A DNA stretch of 64,000 nt from an uncultured Lachnospiraceae bacterium (GCA_910578645.1 CAJTQI010000001.1:124001-188000), one strand, 5' to 3'; numbered from the stretch's first letter, positions 51,674 through 60,057 are shown. A program made the numbers and translations. Notes: generated from the sequence alone by a model not told the origin.

Positions 51674-53512
51674 ATGGATAAGTTTATTGTTAATATCATC
51701 CACCGCCCGGAGATGGTACCTGAGTATGCGGAGAAGGTAACCGGACACGGTAGGGAGGAGGATATCGGGAGAAAAGAACTATTGACGGAATCCCTGGATA
51801 TTTTTAAGACACAGCAGGAGATTGCACATAAGAACGGACTTAGGACTACGATTCAGATGACCTATGCTTCCTTATTTAATGATGAGGCGGTGGCGCTTGC
51901 CGTGGCCGACCATGAGAAGTATGGGGATGAGATTGCCCTGTCTTTGCTTGGGCTTCCCTGTGAGGAGTTTCGGGAGAAGTATAAGACGAAGGATTTCTGT
52001 ATCTGGATGTTTTCCATGGAAGACAAGAAGTCTATTGTGGACGATGTGTTCGGTAAGTTTCATGACAGATTCGGTTTCTATCCGGAATCTACGGGTTCCT
52101 ACTATATGGATGCTAACCTGATAAATTACATTAAAGAAAAATATCCGATGGTAAAGTGCGCCGTGGCTACTTGTTGGGAAGAGGGGCCGAAAGCGTACCA
52201 TACATGTAACAATTCCTGGTATACATTTATGGATGGTGGCCCTTGGGCGCCCTGGATTCCCAGTAAACAGAATGTACATGCTCCGGCCGCCAATGAGGCG
52301 GAGGATAGCGGCATCGTGGCGATTCCCCATTTGTCCCGTGACTTGATTGCCTGCTATGACGGTAACGGCTCCAATTTCGGAACCCATCCGCAGAATGTAT
52401 TGCGGAGTATGAGCTATGACTCAAAGACATGGGAATATCCGTACTTATATAACCTGATTGACCAATATCGTGATTTGGCAAAATATAACAATGGTTATGC
52501 TTACAATATGATGTTCGTAGGACCGGGGTGGATGAATAAGATGGGCCGGTGGGAGGCTCCCTATGAACTGTTGCTTAAATCTTACGAGGACGGCATGGCG
52601 TATTACGGGGAGCTTAAGAGAGAGGGCAAGCTGGAGGATATGACCATGGCTGAGTTTGCGGATTTCTACCGTGCGAACAGGCGGTTGACGGAGCCGGAGT
52701 GTGCACTTTGGAGAGATATCCTGTACGGTTCCGACAAACAATTATTCTGGTACTGTGACCCTTATATGCGTGTGTGCGCGAATATGGACGAGGGCGGCGC
52801 CATCGTGGATTTGCGTCCCTATGCCGCGAAACTGGAATGGCCGGTCGGCATTGGCACGAAGCATGTGACAGATGCATCCTATCCGTTTTTAATCCAGGAG
52901 AAATACAGGGCCGGTTATTTTACCCACTATGCAGGAGAAGGGACGGTAAGGAGCGCCAAACTGACGTACAACGGCGAGGAAGTGGATTTGTGTCTGTGCA
53001 GGACAAAGGCTCATTTTTCCCAGGAGGGTAATACAAGAATCCTCACATTGGACCCGGTGGATATCCAGTTCTATGACTTGAGGATGAAATTACAGACGAA
53101 GATGTATTTCGAGGAGGGAAGCTCCAACATCAAAATAGAGAGAAATGTATTAGAGATGAGCAATCCCGATGCAGAGGTGGAGATTAATGAATATATGGTG
53201 GCTTGTTACGGCACCACGGAGTACTCCGAGGATATGACGGGCATCGTTTTGTCTGTCACAGACGGGACGGACACAGAGCGGATTGGCTATGCATATAAAT
53301 GCCGTGAGGCACAGATGAAGGGGGCGGTTGAAGTGACAGCCATTGTGCCCCAGATAGAGACAAGAGTGTCCATAAGCAGCGGAAAGAAGGACGCGGTAGG
53401 TTATATCAAGGAGGGCTACGCTTTCTCACCGATGTTTACATTAGGATATACGACCAGGTTAAAAGATAAGGAGGTATTTGCGACATGGCTCAATCTGGCA
53501 AAGGCAAATTAA
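51674..53512 (+). CDS. Large soluble enzyme-like protein, family not recognised
   Basis: 612 residues, no signal peptide, so cytoplasmic. The first ~340 residues look like an alpha/beta barrel: strands VNIIHRPEMVPEYA, LRTTIQMTYASLFN, CIWMFSMEDKKS, GFYPESTGSYYMDA, VKCAVATCWEEGPKAY, VAIPHLSRDLIACYDG. The layout (early His/Asp, late Asp) resembles glycoside hydrolase or NodB-like deacetylase barrels, and the last ~250 residues are beta-rich as in sugar enzymes. Three genes later comes a GH53 galactanase, so a role in sugar metabolism is a fair guess. GGAGG precedes the ATG. I cannot name the activity. Confidence 0.65.
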   Translation: MDKFIVNIIHRPEMVPEYAEKVTGHGREEDIGRKELLTESLDIFKTQQEIAHKNGLRTTIQMTYASLFNDEAVALAVADHEKYGDEIALSLLGLPCEEFREKYKTKDFCIWMFSMEDKKSIVDDVFGKFHDRFGFYPESTGSYYMDANLINYIKEKYPMVKCAVATCWEEGPKAYHTCNNSWYTFMDGGPWAPWIPSKQNVHAPAANEAEDSGIVAIPHLSRDLIACYDGNGSNFGTHPQNVLRSMSYDSKTWEYPYLYNLIDQYRDLAKYNNGYAYNMMFVGPGWMNKMGRWEAPYELLLKSYEDGMAYYGELKREGKLEDMTMAEFADFYRANRRLTEPECALWRDILYGSDKQLFWYCDPYMRVCANMDEGGAIVDLRPYAAKLEWPVGIGTKHVTDASYPFLIQEKYRAGYFTHYAGEGTVRSAKLTYNGEEVDLCLCRTKAHFSQEGNTRILTLDPVDIQFYDLRMKLQTKMYFEEGSSNIKIERNVLEMSNPDAEVEINEYMVACYGTTEYSEDMTGIVLSVTDGTDTERIGYAYKCREAQMKGAVEVTAIVPQIETRVSISSGKKDAVGYIKEGYAFSPMFTLGYTTRLKDKEVFATWLNLAKAN

Positions 53513-53703
53513 ATTACAGGTGTCCTTCTTGCTTTATGAGAGACTTGGACATCGATATGTTTTATGATAAGGATAAAAAAGAATACCATTGCATCCGTTG
53601 CCAATATGTGGGGACGGAGGAGGATGTCTTAGAGAAAAACGAGTTGGTGCGGTTCCGGTATAAAGATGCGATGAAGCGGTTTACAAAGTTTGATTTCGAC
53701 TGA
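53485..53703 (+). CDS. Small zinc-ribbon protein
   Basis: 72 residues with one zinc ribbon: YRCPSCFMRD and YHCIRCQYVG, four Cys in all. Overlaps the end of the preceding gene by 28 bases, with AAGGAGG about 11 bases before the ATG, so it is cotranscribed with it. Function unknown; such ribbons often bind nucleic acid or act as subunits. Confidence 0.7.
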   Translation: MAQSGKGKLNYRCPSCFMRDLDIDMFYDKDKKEYHCIRCQYVGTEEDVLEKNELVRFRYKDAMKRFTKFDFD

Positions 53704-53717
53704 AGCGGCGTAAGGCA

Positions 53718-53848
53718 GTGTCGTAAGTAAGCTTGCGATACGCATGTGGATTCGTATAAAAATAAATTTTTACACGCTGGATTTGTGTCTGTGCTCACTT
53801 GACACAAGCTTGTTATGGGAAAAAACGTGTGCAGAAATGGGGATTACC
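53718..53848 (+). promoter_or_regulatory. Structured leader L4 of the galactanase gene
   Basis: 5' hairpin GTGTCGTAAG/CTTGCGATAC (53718-53741), then the family core from 53781: TTGTGTC (53783-53789)/GACACAA (53801-53807), and CGTGTGCAGAAATGGGG before the ATG. The loop TCTG-TG-CTCAC can pair with GTGTGCAGA over eight of nine positions. The 5' hairpin corresponds to ACCACAAGC/GCTTGTGGT at 59751 with compensatory changes. Confidence 0.6.
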
Positions 53849-54961
53849 ATGAAATTTTATAAAGGTATGGATTTATCCACAATCAGGGAAGTGGAGAGTC
53901 TTGGTGGGAAATTTTATGACCATGGTGTAGAAAAGGATGTGTTCGACATTCTGAGAGGCTATGGGACAAACGCTGTGCGTCTGCGTCTGTGGAACGACCC
54001 GTATACGGAGGATGGGAAGCCTTATGGGGCAGGGACGAATGACCTGCCCACTACGATAGAACTGGCAAGACGTGCGCACAGCCACGGCATGGATGTGCTT
54101 CTGGATATACAATACAGTGACTTCTGGGCAGACCCTGGTAAGCAGAGAGTGCCCAAAGCGTGGCGCGGTATGGACGCAGCGCAGTTGGAGGCGGCCGTTT
54201 ATACTTACACGAAAGATACGCTGTTTGCCATGAAGAAGGCGGATGCATGCCCGGATATCATTCAGGTGGGCAATGAGCTGACTAACGGTATGCTATGGCC
54301 CTTTGGAAAGCTGCCGGAATATGATAATCTGGCCCGGTTTATCAGCGCAGGCATCCGCGGGGTACGTGCGGCGGATAAGGATGTACCTGTTATGATTCAT
54401 CTGGATAACGGCGGCAACGGCGCCATGTATAGGGACTGGTTTGACCATTATATGGAACGGGGAGAAGATTTCCAGGTGATTGGGCTGTCCTATTATCCGT
54501 TCTGGCATGGGTGTTTAGAAGATTTGCAGCGTAATATGAATGATTTGGCGGTGCGTTACGGTAAGGAGTTGGTGATTGCGGAAGTGTCCATGGGATTTAC
54601 CATGGAGGATTATGCCTCCTATGAAAAACTGGCTCCTGGGGAGCGTAAGGGATATGCCACGAAACCTGAATTGGTAGCAAAGCTTGAATTTCCTATGAGC
54701 AGAGAAGGGCAAAAGGCGTTTATGCAGGCGTTATTTGCCGTGATAGACCAGGTTCCGGAAGATAAATGCAGGGGCTTCTTTTATTGGGAGCCGGCATGGA
54801 TTCCTGTGGCCGGCTCGGGCTGGGCGACGGAAGGGGCCTTGGCTTATATTGAGGAAGAGGGCCCTTGCGGAAATGAATGGGCGAACCAGGCGCTTTTTGA
54901 TTATGACGGGAATGCCTTGCCGGCCTTGGAAGCGATACGGGATTACAGAAGTAAGTCTTGA
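53849..54961 (+). CDS. GH53 endo-beta-1,4-galactanase, intracellular
   Basis: 370 residues. Family GH53 text: FYKGMDLSTIREVESLGGKF, NAVRLRLWNDPYTEDGKPYG, VLLDIQYSDFWADPGKQRVP, the acid/base Glu in IIQVGNELTNGMLWP, VIGLSYYPFWHG, and the nucleophile Glu in VIAEVSMGFT, with GFFYWEPAW near the end. Cuts beta-1,4-galactan of pectin or type I arabinogalactan. There is no signal peptide, so it would act on imported galacto-oligosaccharides. ATG at 53849 gives the family-like start; the longer frame runs through leader L4. Confidence 0.93.
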   Translation: MKFYKGMDLSTIREVESLGGKFYDHGVEKDVFDILRGYGTNAVRLRLWNDPYTEDGKPYGAGTNDLPTTIELARRAHSHGMDVLLDIQYSDFWADPGKQRVPKAWRGMDAAQLEAAVYTYTKDTLFAMKKADACPDIIQVGNELTNGMLWPFGKLPEYDNLARFISAGIRGVRAADKDVPVMIHLDNGGNGAMYRDWFDHYMERGEDFQVIGLSYYPFWHGCLEDLQRNMNDLAVRYGKELVIAEVSMGFTMEDYASYEKLAPGERKGYATKPELVAKLEFPMSREGQKAFMQALFAVIDQVPEDKCRGFFYWEPAWIPVAGSGWATEGALAYIEEEGPCGNEWANQALFDYDGNALPALEAIRDYRSKS

Positions 54962-54999
54962 TGGAGAAGTAAATTTCGGATTAAATAATTGCGCAAACA

Positions 55000-55035
55000 A
55001 AAACCACGAAGGTTCCGTTCCTTCGTGGTTTTCGC
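55000..55035 (+). terminator. Galactanase terminator
   Basis: AAAACCACGAAGG (55000-55012), loop TTCCGTT, CCTTCGTGGTTTT (55020-55032): a perfect 13-pair stem ending in a T-run. Confidence 0.8.
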
Positions 55036-55322
55036 TTGTGTAAAAGGGGAATTCTTCCGGAATTGCTATAACCGACTTGACTTCCGTAATCAAGCCTGTA
55101 ATTACTATAATATTTTTTTTCGACAGAGTCTATAATTATATTACAAAAAGATAAAACTATATTAGCTAACCTCGGCAAAAAAAGGAAAAAAAAGAGGGTA
55201 TATGACGCAGATTTAGAAATATGTTGCTTTTCTCTCTGAAAGGCAAATCACGGGATATTGGGGAGAAGTCAGAAACTTGTTGGAAAATCATATTTCACAC
55301 TATAAATGTAGAATTTCTCAAA

Positions 55323-55361
55323 GAAAAAGACTGTTGCAAAATAAGAATTTGCAACAGTCTT
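55323..55361 (-). terminator. Terminator of the cNMP-domain gene
   Basis: AAGACTGTTGCAAA (55327-55340) and TTTGCAACAGTCTT (55348-55361), a perfect 14-pair stem; on the minus strand it is followed by TTTTTCTTT. Confidence 0.85.
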
Positions 55362-55389
55362 CCTAATGTGCGAAATATGATATGGGCGC

Positions 55390-57660
55390 TTAATATCCCA
55401 GGTAATCTCTCTGCGCCTGAATCTCAGGCGGAATCTCCGCACCGATATTCTTGAGTTTCTGGAACAGGTTGTTATAATGGTGGATACGCTGACCAAGTTT
55501 AATATCGTAACGCTCCATCGTTTCCTTATAGAGCGGGTTCATCTTGAGCTTGTCGCGAATCTCCTTGGAGAATGGACAATAGGTAAAGAGGATAGCCCTC
55601 GCAATCTTATTCAGACGCGGAGAACCGGCACCTTCATACAAAACCCAGGACTCATAATCTCTGATAAACATTTCCTTGAAACTGTTCTTGGCTTTCTGCA
55701 TGTTGAGCTTAATCTTGTCTTTGGCGTCTGCAGAAAGGTCACGGTTTTTCTTGTAAAACTGGATATAGTCGAAGTATTCGCTGGTGAGGGATGCCTCGGA
55801 AATATCGTTCCATCTGGCGCCCTGTATACGTTTGCACATTTCCCAACGGTAGTCGCCGGTAAGTCTTACGAGAATATTCGTCAAGTCTTCCATCTGGAAG
55901 AGGGATATCATCATACGGGACGGTGTGGTCCGTTTACGTCCTTCAATTTCCTGCCACATAACGCCCCTGACACCTACGTTTGGCATCAGAATGAGGTCAG
56001 GGAGAATCTCTACATTAACATATTCTTTGCCGATGCCGAGGGCCGGGTTGGTGTAAATCACCTCGCGGTAGTATGCACTGAAATCGACAGAGCGGATATT
56101 CTTGAAAGCTGCCTCCACATTGTCCGCGGAGACGAGTGCTTTGTCCAGTTCTTTTAAAACGTTGTGCTCTGAGAAGACAGGACAGAAACTGCTGATACGT
56201 CCGAAGGTAATCTTATTAACCGTCTGGAACATATTTTGAAGCTCAAACAATACTTGCTTATTTGTATCTTTCAACATCGTAGCTTCATCCGCGGCGGTAA
56301 TCTTACCGGATATTTTCTGTTCGTGTACGTAAGCCTGGTAATCGGTATCAAATTCATTACGGCTTGGCGCTTTCTTGCCGTCATGGATGGCATGGAGCCA
56401 TTCGTATATGGTGTAAACCTTCCGGGTCGGGTCAGTGGGCAGCTTATCTACGATAGAATAAAGATAGGCGGCATTTTCCATTCCGGCAAGGTGCTCATCC
56501 ACATAGCCGAAGTTAAAGAACATCTTAAGAACCTTCGGAATATCGAAATCGTTCAGGCTCTTCATAAAAGCTTTTTCGTAAATTTGATAGAAAAGCTTGG
56601 TGATGTTGAGACGCAGCTTTCTGGAAGAGTCGTCTGAGTTGTTCTTATCGCTTAACTTGCTATACTGTTGGATAGCGCTGCGGAACGCGTTGGCGGTCTC
56701 TTCATCCACTTTGGCATAAGCCAGGATTGTCTCCAGGGAGCCGTTGATATCCGGAGCACTGTCGGCTGCCGGCTTCGTTGTGCCGTCCGGGCTTTCTGCA
56801 GGTTGTTGGTCTAAGGTGCTTAGCCGTTCACGGTATTCCCCGATACGCTGTGTATACATTTCCTTATCAATGGACGGCTGGCTTTCCAACTGAATCATCA
56901 TCTTGGAGACAGCCGCGATGATTGATGTGGAATCGTCTGCATGGGAGCCGACCTTATAGAGCAGGCTGGTATAAAGATCAAAGAAATCCAGACGGTTTTC
57001 GCTCATCAAAAGGTTGGTTATCTCGGATTTATAGTCATAGAGGACACGGCATACCGAGAAGACAAGCTGGATGTCCTGGCTTGCTTTCGAGAGAAGCCCC
57101 AACAGGAAATCGGGGTCCTGCCCCTTGACAGGTGTGCGTGTCACTAGTTTACATAATTGAGAGTAGTAGCCGTTCATCCAGGCCGAGACATCTTCTTCCA
57201 GGACCAGCTCGGTCAATGTCTCCATTGCGGGGAGTGTTCTGGCGGAGATGCCATGTTTTTTACAAAAAGACAGATACTCGGAATAGCTGTCCATCAAATA
57301 GTGGTAGAAATTGTCACAGTCAAAACATGCAAGTTCATACTGGTCCAGGATTTCACGGATTTGCTTGAACATGGAAGTGATGATTAAATCTGCCATTTCC
57401 GTGTTGGAGCGCATGATATTGGCCAACTGCGTCTTAGAATATGGATAAGACGCGATAGAAACTGCCTCCTCCGCATGGTATGTGACAAGGTAGGAACCGA
57501 AATGAAGTTCACAGACGCCGATGACGTCTCCTTTGCCCAGATAATACTCACCACCCGGATAGGTGGCGCGGACAGTGCCTTTCGCAATCACATGAAGCGC
57601 GGTGATTGCCTGTTCGCTTTGGACTAGAGTTGTTCCCGCAGGAAATTCTTTCACAGCCAT
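55390..57660 (-). CDS. Large protein with N-terminal cyclic-nucleotide-binding domain
   Basis: 756 residues. The first ~110 residues are a Crp-like ligand-binding domain: KEFPAGTTLVQSEQAITALH, VIAKGTVRATYPGGEYYLGK, GDVIGVCELHFGSYLVTYHA. No helix-turn-helix follows. Instead there are about 640 mostly helical residues with no membrane segment and no domain I recognise. ATG at 57660 follows AAGGGGG; the longer frame upstream starts with non-family text and crosses the promoter region. Monocistronic by its terminator. The ligand could be c-AMP, c-di-AMP or something else; the classical phosphate-binding RxxE pattern of Crp is not evident. Confidence 0.8.
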   Translation of the reverse strand: MAVKEFPAGTTLVQSEQAITALHVIAKGTVRATYPGGEYYLGKGDVIGVCELHFGSYLVTYHAEEAVSIASYPYSKTQLANIMRSNTEMADLIITSMFKQIREILDQYELACFDCDNFYHYLMDSYSEYLSFCKKHGISARTLPAMETLTELVLEEDVSAWMNGYYSQLCKLVTRTPVKGQDPDFLLGLLSKASQDIQLVFSVCRVLYDYKSEITNLLMSENRLDFFDLYTSLLYKVGSHADDSTSIIAAVSKMMIQLESQPSIDKEMYTQRIGEYRERLSTLDQQPAESPDGTTKPAADSAPDINGSLETILAYAKVDEETANAFRSAIQQYSKLSDKNNSDDSSRKLRLNITKLFYQIYEKAFMKSLNDFDIPKVLKMFFNFGYVDEHLAGMENAAYLYSIVDKLPTDPTRKVYTIYEWLHAIHDGKKAPSRNEFDTDYQAYVHEQKISGKITAADEATMLKDTNKQVLFELQNMFQTVNKITFGRISSFCPVFSEHNVLKELDKALVSADNVEAAFKNIRSVDFSAYYREVIYTNPALGIGKEYVNVEILPDLILMPNVGVRGVMWQEIEGRKRTTPSRMMISLFQMEDLTNILVRLTGDYRWEMCKRIQGARWNDISEASLTSEYFDYIQFYKKNRDLSADAKDKIKLNMQKAKNSFKEMFIRDYESWVLYEGAGSPRLNKIARAILFTYCPFSKEIRDKLKMNPLYKETMERYDIKLGQRIHHYNNLFQKLKNIGAEIPPEIQAQRDYLGY

Positions 57661-57796
57661 AATATACCCCCTTCGCCTGCCGGTTGGCAGGAACCCTCTT
57701 ATATCAAATACAGCGTTTTTCGCCGCTGTATTCAGTGTACTACGATTGTTCCATAAATACAAGGAAAGAATACCGTATGGCTTTTTTTCTGAAATG

Positions 57797-58101
57797 GATT
57801 AGGGTGTCAAAGGATGCCATCATAAAATTTCACTGGCAGATTGCATAAAATGTTCACGAAGTTGTCCTTCGCAGGAATATGAGATTTTCTTAATATTCCG
57901 TGAAGTTCCCAGTAATTTCGGGGCATGGACGCCCCGAAAAGCCCGATGTTCGCCTGGATGGCGAATAGAGGGTGGTTACGTCCGTTTCCTTAAATTTCCC
58001 GGAATATTTTAGAAAATCTATATGACGGAGACTGACACAAGGGAACATTTTATGCAATTTGCCCTCATAACTTATAAAATGCACCTTTTGACACCCTAAT
58101 C
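57797..58101. mobile_element. 305-bp foldback MITE, copy 2
   Basis: Same length and ends as copy 1 but in reverse orientation. Flanked by a perfect 7-bp direct repeat TGAAATG (57790-57796 and 58102-58108). Within the ~195 bases compared, about 12 substitutions separate the two copies, so the insertions are not very recent. No transposase encoded. Confidence 0.88.
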
Positions 58102-58150
58102 TGAAATGAAAAATAAGAGCAAAGATTGAAAATTAAAATTTTCAACTGCG

Positions 58151-58240
58151 AGATTTGTATCTGCACGCTGCTTGCCACAAACTCGGTTCATGCGCTGCTT
58201 CAACAAAAGTGGAGACAAAAGCAGCGCAGAAATGGAGGAA
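58151..58240 (+). promoter_or_regulatory. Structured leader L5, without a gene
   Basis: CGAG-A-TTTGTA...CACAAA-CTCG core, then GCGCTGCTT (58192-58200) / AAGCAGCGC (58219-58227) hairpin and GCGCAGAAATGGAGG. The first loop TCTGC-AC-GCTGCTT (58160-58173) can pair with AAGCAGCGCAGA (58219-58230) over 12 positions, competing with the second hairpin. After the Shine-Dalgarno only an 18-codon frame from a GTG follows. Confidence 0.6.
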
Positions 58241-58312
58241 AACTGTGGTATTCAGGCAAGTTGCACAAGAAGCGCCGGGGTATTTTGTGCTGTACTTTTA
58301 AAAAAAGTATGC

Positions 58313-58318
58313 TAGAAT
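58313..58318 (+). promoter_or_regulatory. Candidate extended -10 box
   Basis: TATGCTAGAAT has an extended -10 (TG, one base, TAGAAT at 58313-58318); -35 not clear. Lies 113 bases before the next gene. Confidence 0.35.
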
Positions 58319-58431
58319 TAAATGACAGAGGTGTTGACAGGATTGTCAGCAGTAAAAATATAGCTATATACAGTACATAGGCGGCCGGGCAGGTACTGTA
58401 TGATGGAAGGTTAAAGGGAAGGGAATACATA

Positions 58432-58896
58432 ATGGAGAAGGAAGACCTTGTATATAGACAGCATATAGTCAATACATATAAACCGGACGTGGAGAGGCTT
58501 ATTCGGTATCTTCCGTGGCTGGAGGAGAAGGCGGGAACAAGTGTGGCGGAGAATTTTGAAGGTTCAGGTATCAAGGGGCATTCTATTTCTTTTCCGGTAT
58601 ATGACGGAACGCTGATGAGCTTTATCAAAGAGGTGCAAAGAACAACATTACTGGACCGGAATTATCCATATATTTATTCCAGATATAGATTCCGCACGGT
58701 GAAGGATGAACTGAATGCCATTGACCGGGCAGGTATTATGGAGATGGACGTCCTGAAAGGGATTCTATCCAAATACGTTCTGGGAGGCATGACGAAAGGC
58801 AGATTGTGGACAGAGGCAGTATATAACAGGGTGTTTTTTAATATTATCCGCAAGATGAAACAAAACATAGAATTTTGGGATAAACCGATGGTATAA
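58432..58896 (+). CDS. Conserved-looking small protein of unknown function
   Basis: 154 residues, soluble, helical ends: MEKEDLVYRQHIVNTYKPDV, ERLIRYLPWLEEKAGTSVAE, then ISFPVYDGTLMSFIKEVQRT and a C-terminus with KYVLGGMTKGRLWTEAVYNR. The DGTLxxFxxEV segment suggests a DUF6508-type fold, but I am not sure. GGGAAGGG precedes the ATG. It lies before a TetR gene on the same strand and could be controlled by it. Confidence 0.65.
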   Translation: MEKEDLVYRQHIVNTYKPDVERLIRYLPWLEEKAGTSVAENFEGSGIKGHSISFPVYDGTLMSFIKEVQRTTLLDRNYPYIYSRYRFRTVKDELNAIDRAGIMEMDVLKGILSKYVLGGMTKGRLWTEAVYNRVFFNIIRKMKQNIEFWDKPMV

Positions 58897-59024
58897 CTTA
58901 TAAAGCCGGATACATGGCTGGGAAACCGGGGAGTTTTTGGCTTTCCGGTTGGCACAAGCGCAAGAGGACTTGCGGTATGTATGATGTGTAGAAAGTAAGA
59001 GAAGGAAAAGGAAACTAAAGCGGC

Positions 59025-59609
59025 ATGGGAGAGAAATCAGCGCAGAAGAAAAAATATATTCTGGACACGGCGAGGAAGGTGTTTGTTGAGAAGGGATTTA
59101 AAAATGTGACAATGAAGGACATCGTGGAGGCGTGTGGAATCAGCCGGGGCGGATTGTATTTATATTTTGACAGTACGGAGCAGATTCTCTTAGAAATATT
59201 GCAGATGGAAGCGGAAGAGACGGATGATGTTTTTACCGGACAGATTTCGGAGGAAGATACGGCGGCGGATATCCTGACTCTTTTCTTAAAAGAGCAGAAG
59301 AAAGAACTGTTGCAGAAAAAAAGTAATTTGACTGTTGCGGTTTATGAATATTTTTTTGAACATGGTTTGGAGGATAAGAACAACACGCTGCGCAGGCAGT
59401 TCGATGCGGGTGTGAAGGTTTTGGTGAAGCTGATTGAGGCAGGGATTGCTACAGGAGAGTTCTACTGCGAGAATCCCAAGGGTGCGGCCTGCAATATCAT
59501 GTATGTGCTGGAAGGGATGAAGATTAATTCGCAGACCTTTGGCATCACGGAGAAGATGGTGGACGAGCAGCTTCTGTATATTATGGAAGGACTCTTGATT
59601 GATACATAG
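59025..59609 (+). CDS. TetR family transcriptional regulator
   Basis: 194 residues. N-terminal TetR helix-turn-helix: KKYILDTARKVFVEKGFKNV, TMKDIVEACGISRGGLYLYF, then an all-helical ligand domain. GGAAAAGGAAAC precedes the ATG. Neighbours do not show its target; the upstream unknown gene is the nearest candidate. Confidence 0.92.
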   Translation: MGEKSAQKKKYILDTARKVFVEKGFKNVTMKDIVEACGISRGGLYLYFDSTEQILLEILQMEAEETDDVFTGQISEEDTAADILTLFLKEQKKELLQKKSNLTVAVYEYFFEHGLEDKNNTLRRQFDAGVKVLVKLIEAGIATGEFYCENPKGAACNIMYVLEGMKINSQTFGITEKMVDEQLLYIMEGLLIDT

Positions 59610-59641
59610 GGTTAGGGTGTGAAAAGGTGCATTTTATAATT
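59610..59641. repeat. Solo MITE end (remnant)
   Basis: GGTTAGGGTGTGAAAAGGTGCATTTTATAA-type sequence immediately after the TetR stop codon matches the end of the 305-bp element with two or three changes. No partner end nearby. Confidence 0.5.
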
Positions 59642-59702
59642 ATATAGAAAATAAAGACGGTGAGAGACAATGCAGAGGACTTGTGCAATCACCATGTGAT
59701 GA

Positions 59703-59741
59703 GATACTCTGGGACGGTTCCGGGGTATCTTTTTATTTTAT
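59703..59741 (+). terminator. TetR-gene terminator
   Basis: GATACTCTGG (59703-59712), loop GACGGTT, CCGGGGTATC (59720-59729), all ten positions paired with two G-U, followed by TTTTTATTTTATTT. Confidence 0.8.
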
Positions 59742-59750
59742 TTAAGCAGT

Positions 59751-59968
59751 ACCACAAGCAAGCTTGTGGTATGCATGGGGATTAGGTTGAAAAATCATGC
59801 TGATGCACTGATTTTTCAATCGGCAATTTGAGTCAGAGCCTCAAATGTGCGCTAATCGTAGATGAGAAATCGCCTTCGCGAATTTCTCATCGCGTGTCAT
59901 CGCAGTAAACTGCTCTGACATGGAGGATTCGCGTGAAAAATCCATATGAAGAAGATTTTTCACACGCG
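59751..59968 (+). other. Cluster of five hairpins before leader L6
   Basis: Five strong hairpins in 218 bases: ACCACAAGC/GCTTGTGGT; TTGAAAAATCA/TGATTTTTCAA; ATGAGAAAT/ATTTCTCAT; TGTCA..GCAGT/ACTGC..TGACA followed by TGGAGGATT; and CGCGTGAAAAATC/GATTTTTCACACGCG. No protein-coding gene is supported inside. The fourth matches the leader of the esterase gene at the window end. Confidence 0.6.
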
Positions 59969-59970
59969 AG

Positions 59971-60057
59971 ATTTGTGTCTGCACTCACTTGCCACAAACT
60001 CGTTGCATGTTTTTGTCTCAACAAAAGTTGAGACAAAAACATGCACAGAAATGGAGG
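59971..60057 (+). promoter_or_regulatory. Structured leader L6, orphan
   Basis: CGAG-A-TTTGTG/CACAAA-CTCG core, then the perfect 18-pair hairpin GCATGTTTTTGTCTCAAC (60005-60022) / GTTGAGACAAAAACATGC (60027-60044) with loop AAAA, and ACAGAAATGGAGGGT. Downstream on the same strand there is only the 3' end of the opposite GH3 gene, so the gene it once served is gone. Confidence 0.6.

Noticed and set aside
59932..60030. Short frame from a GTG after TGGAGG in the hairpin cluster, possible leader peptide
   Set aside because: The corresponding frame is not kept in the other leader copies because of one-base length differences, so the sequence is conserved as RNA or DNA structure, not protein.
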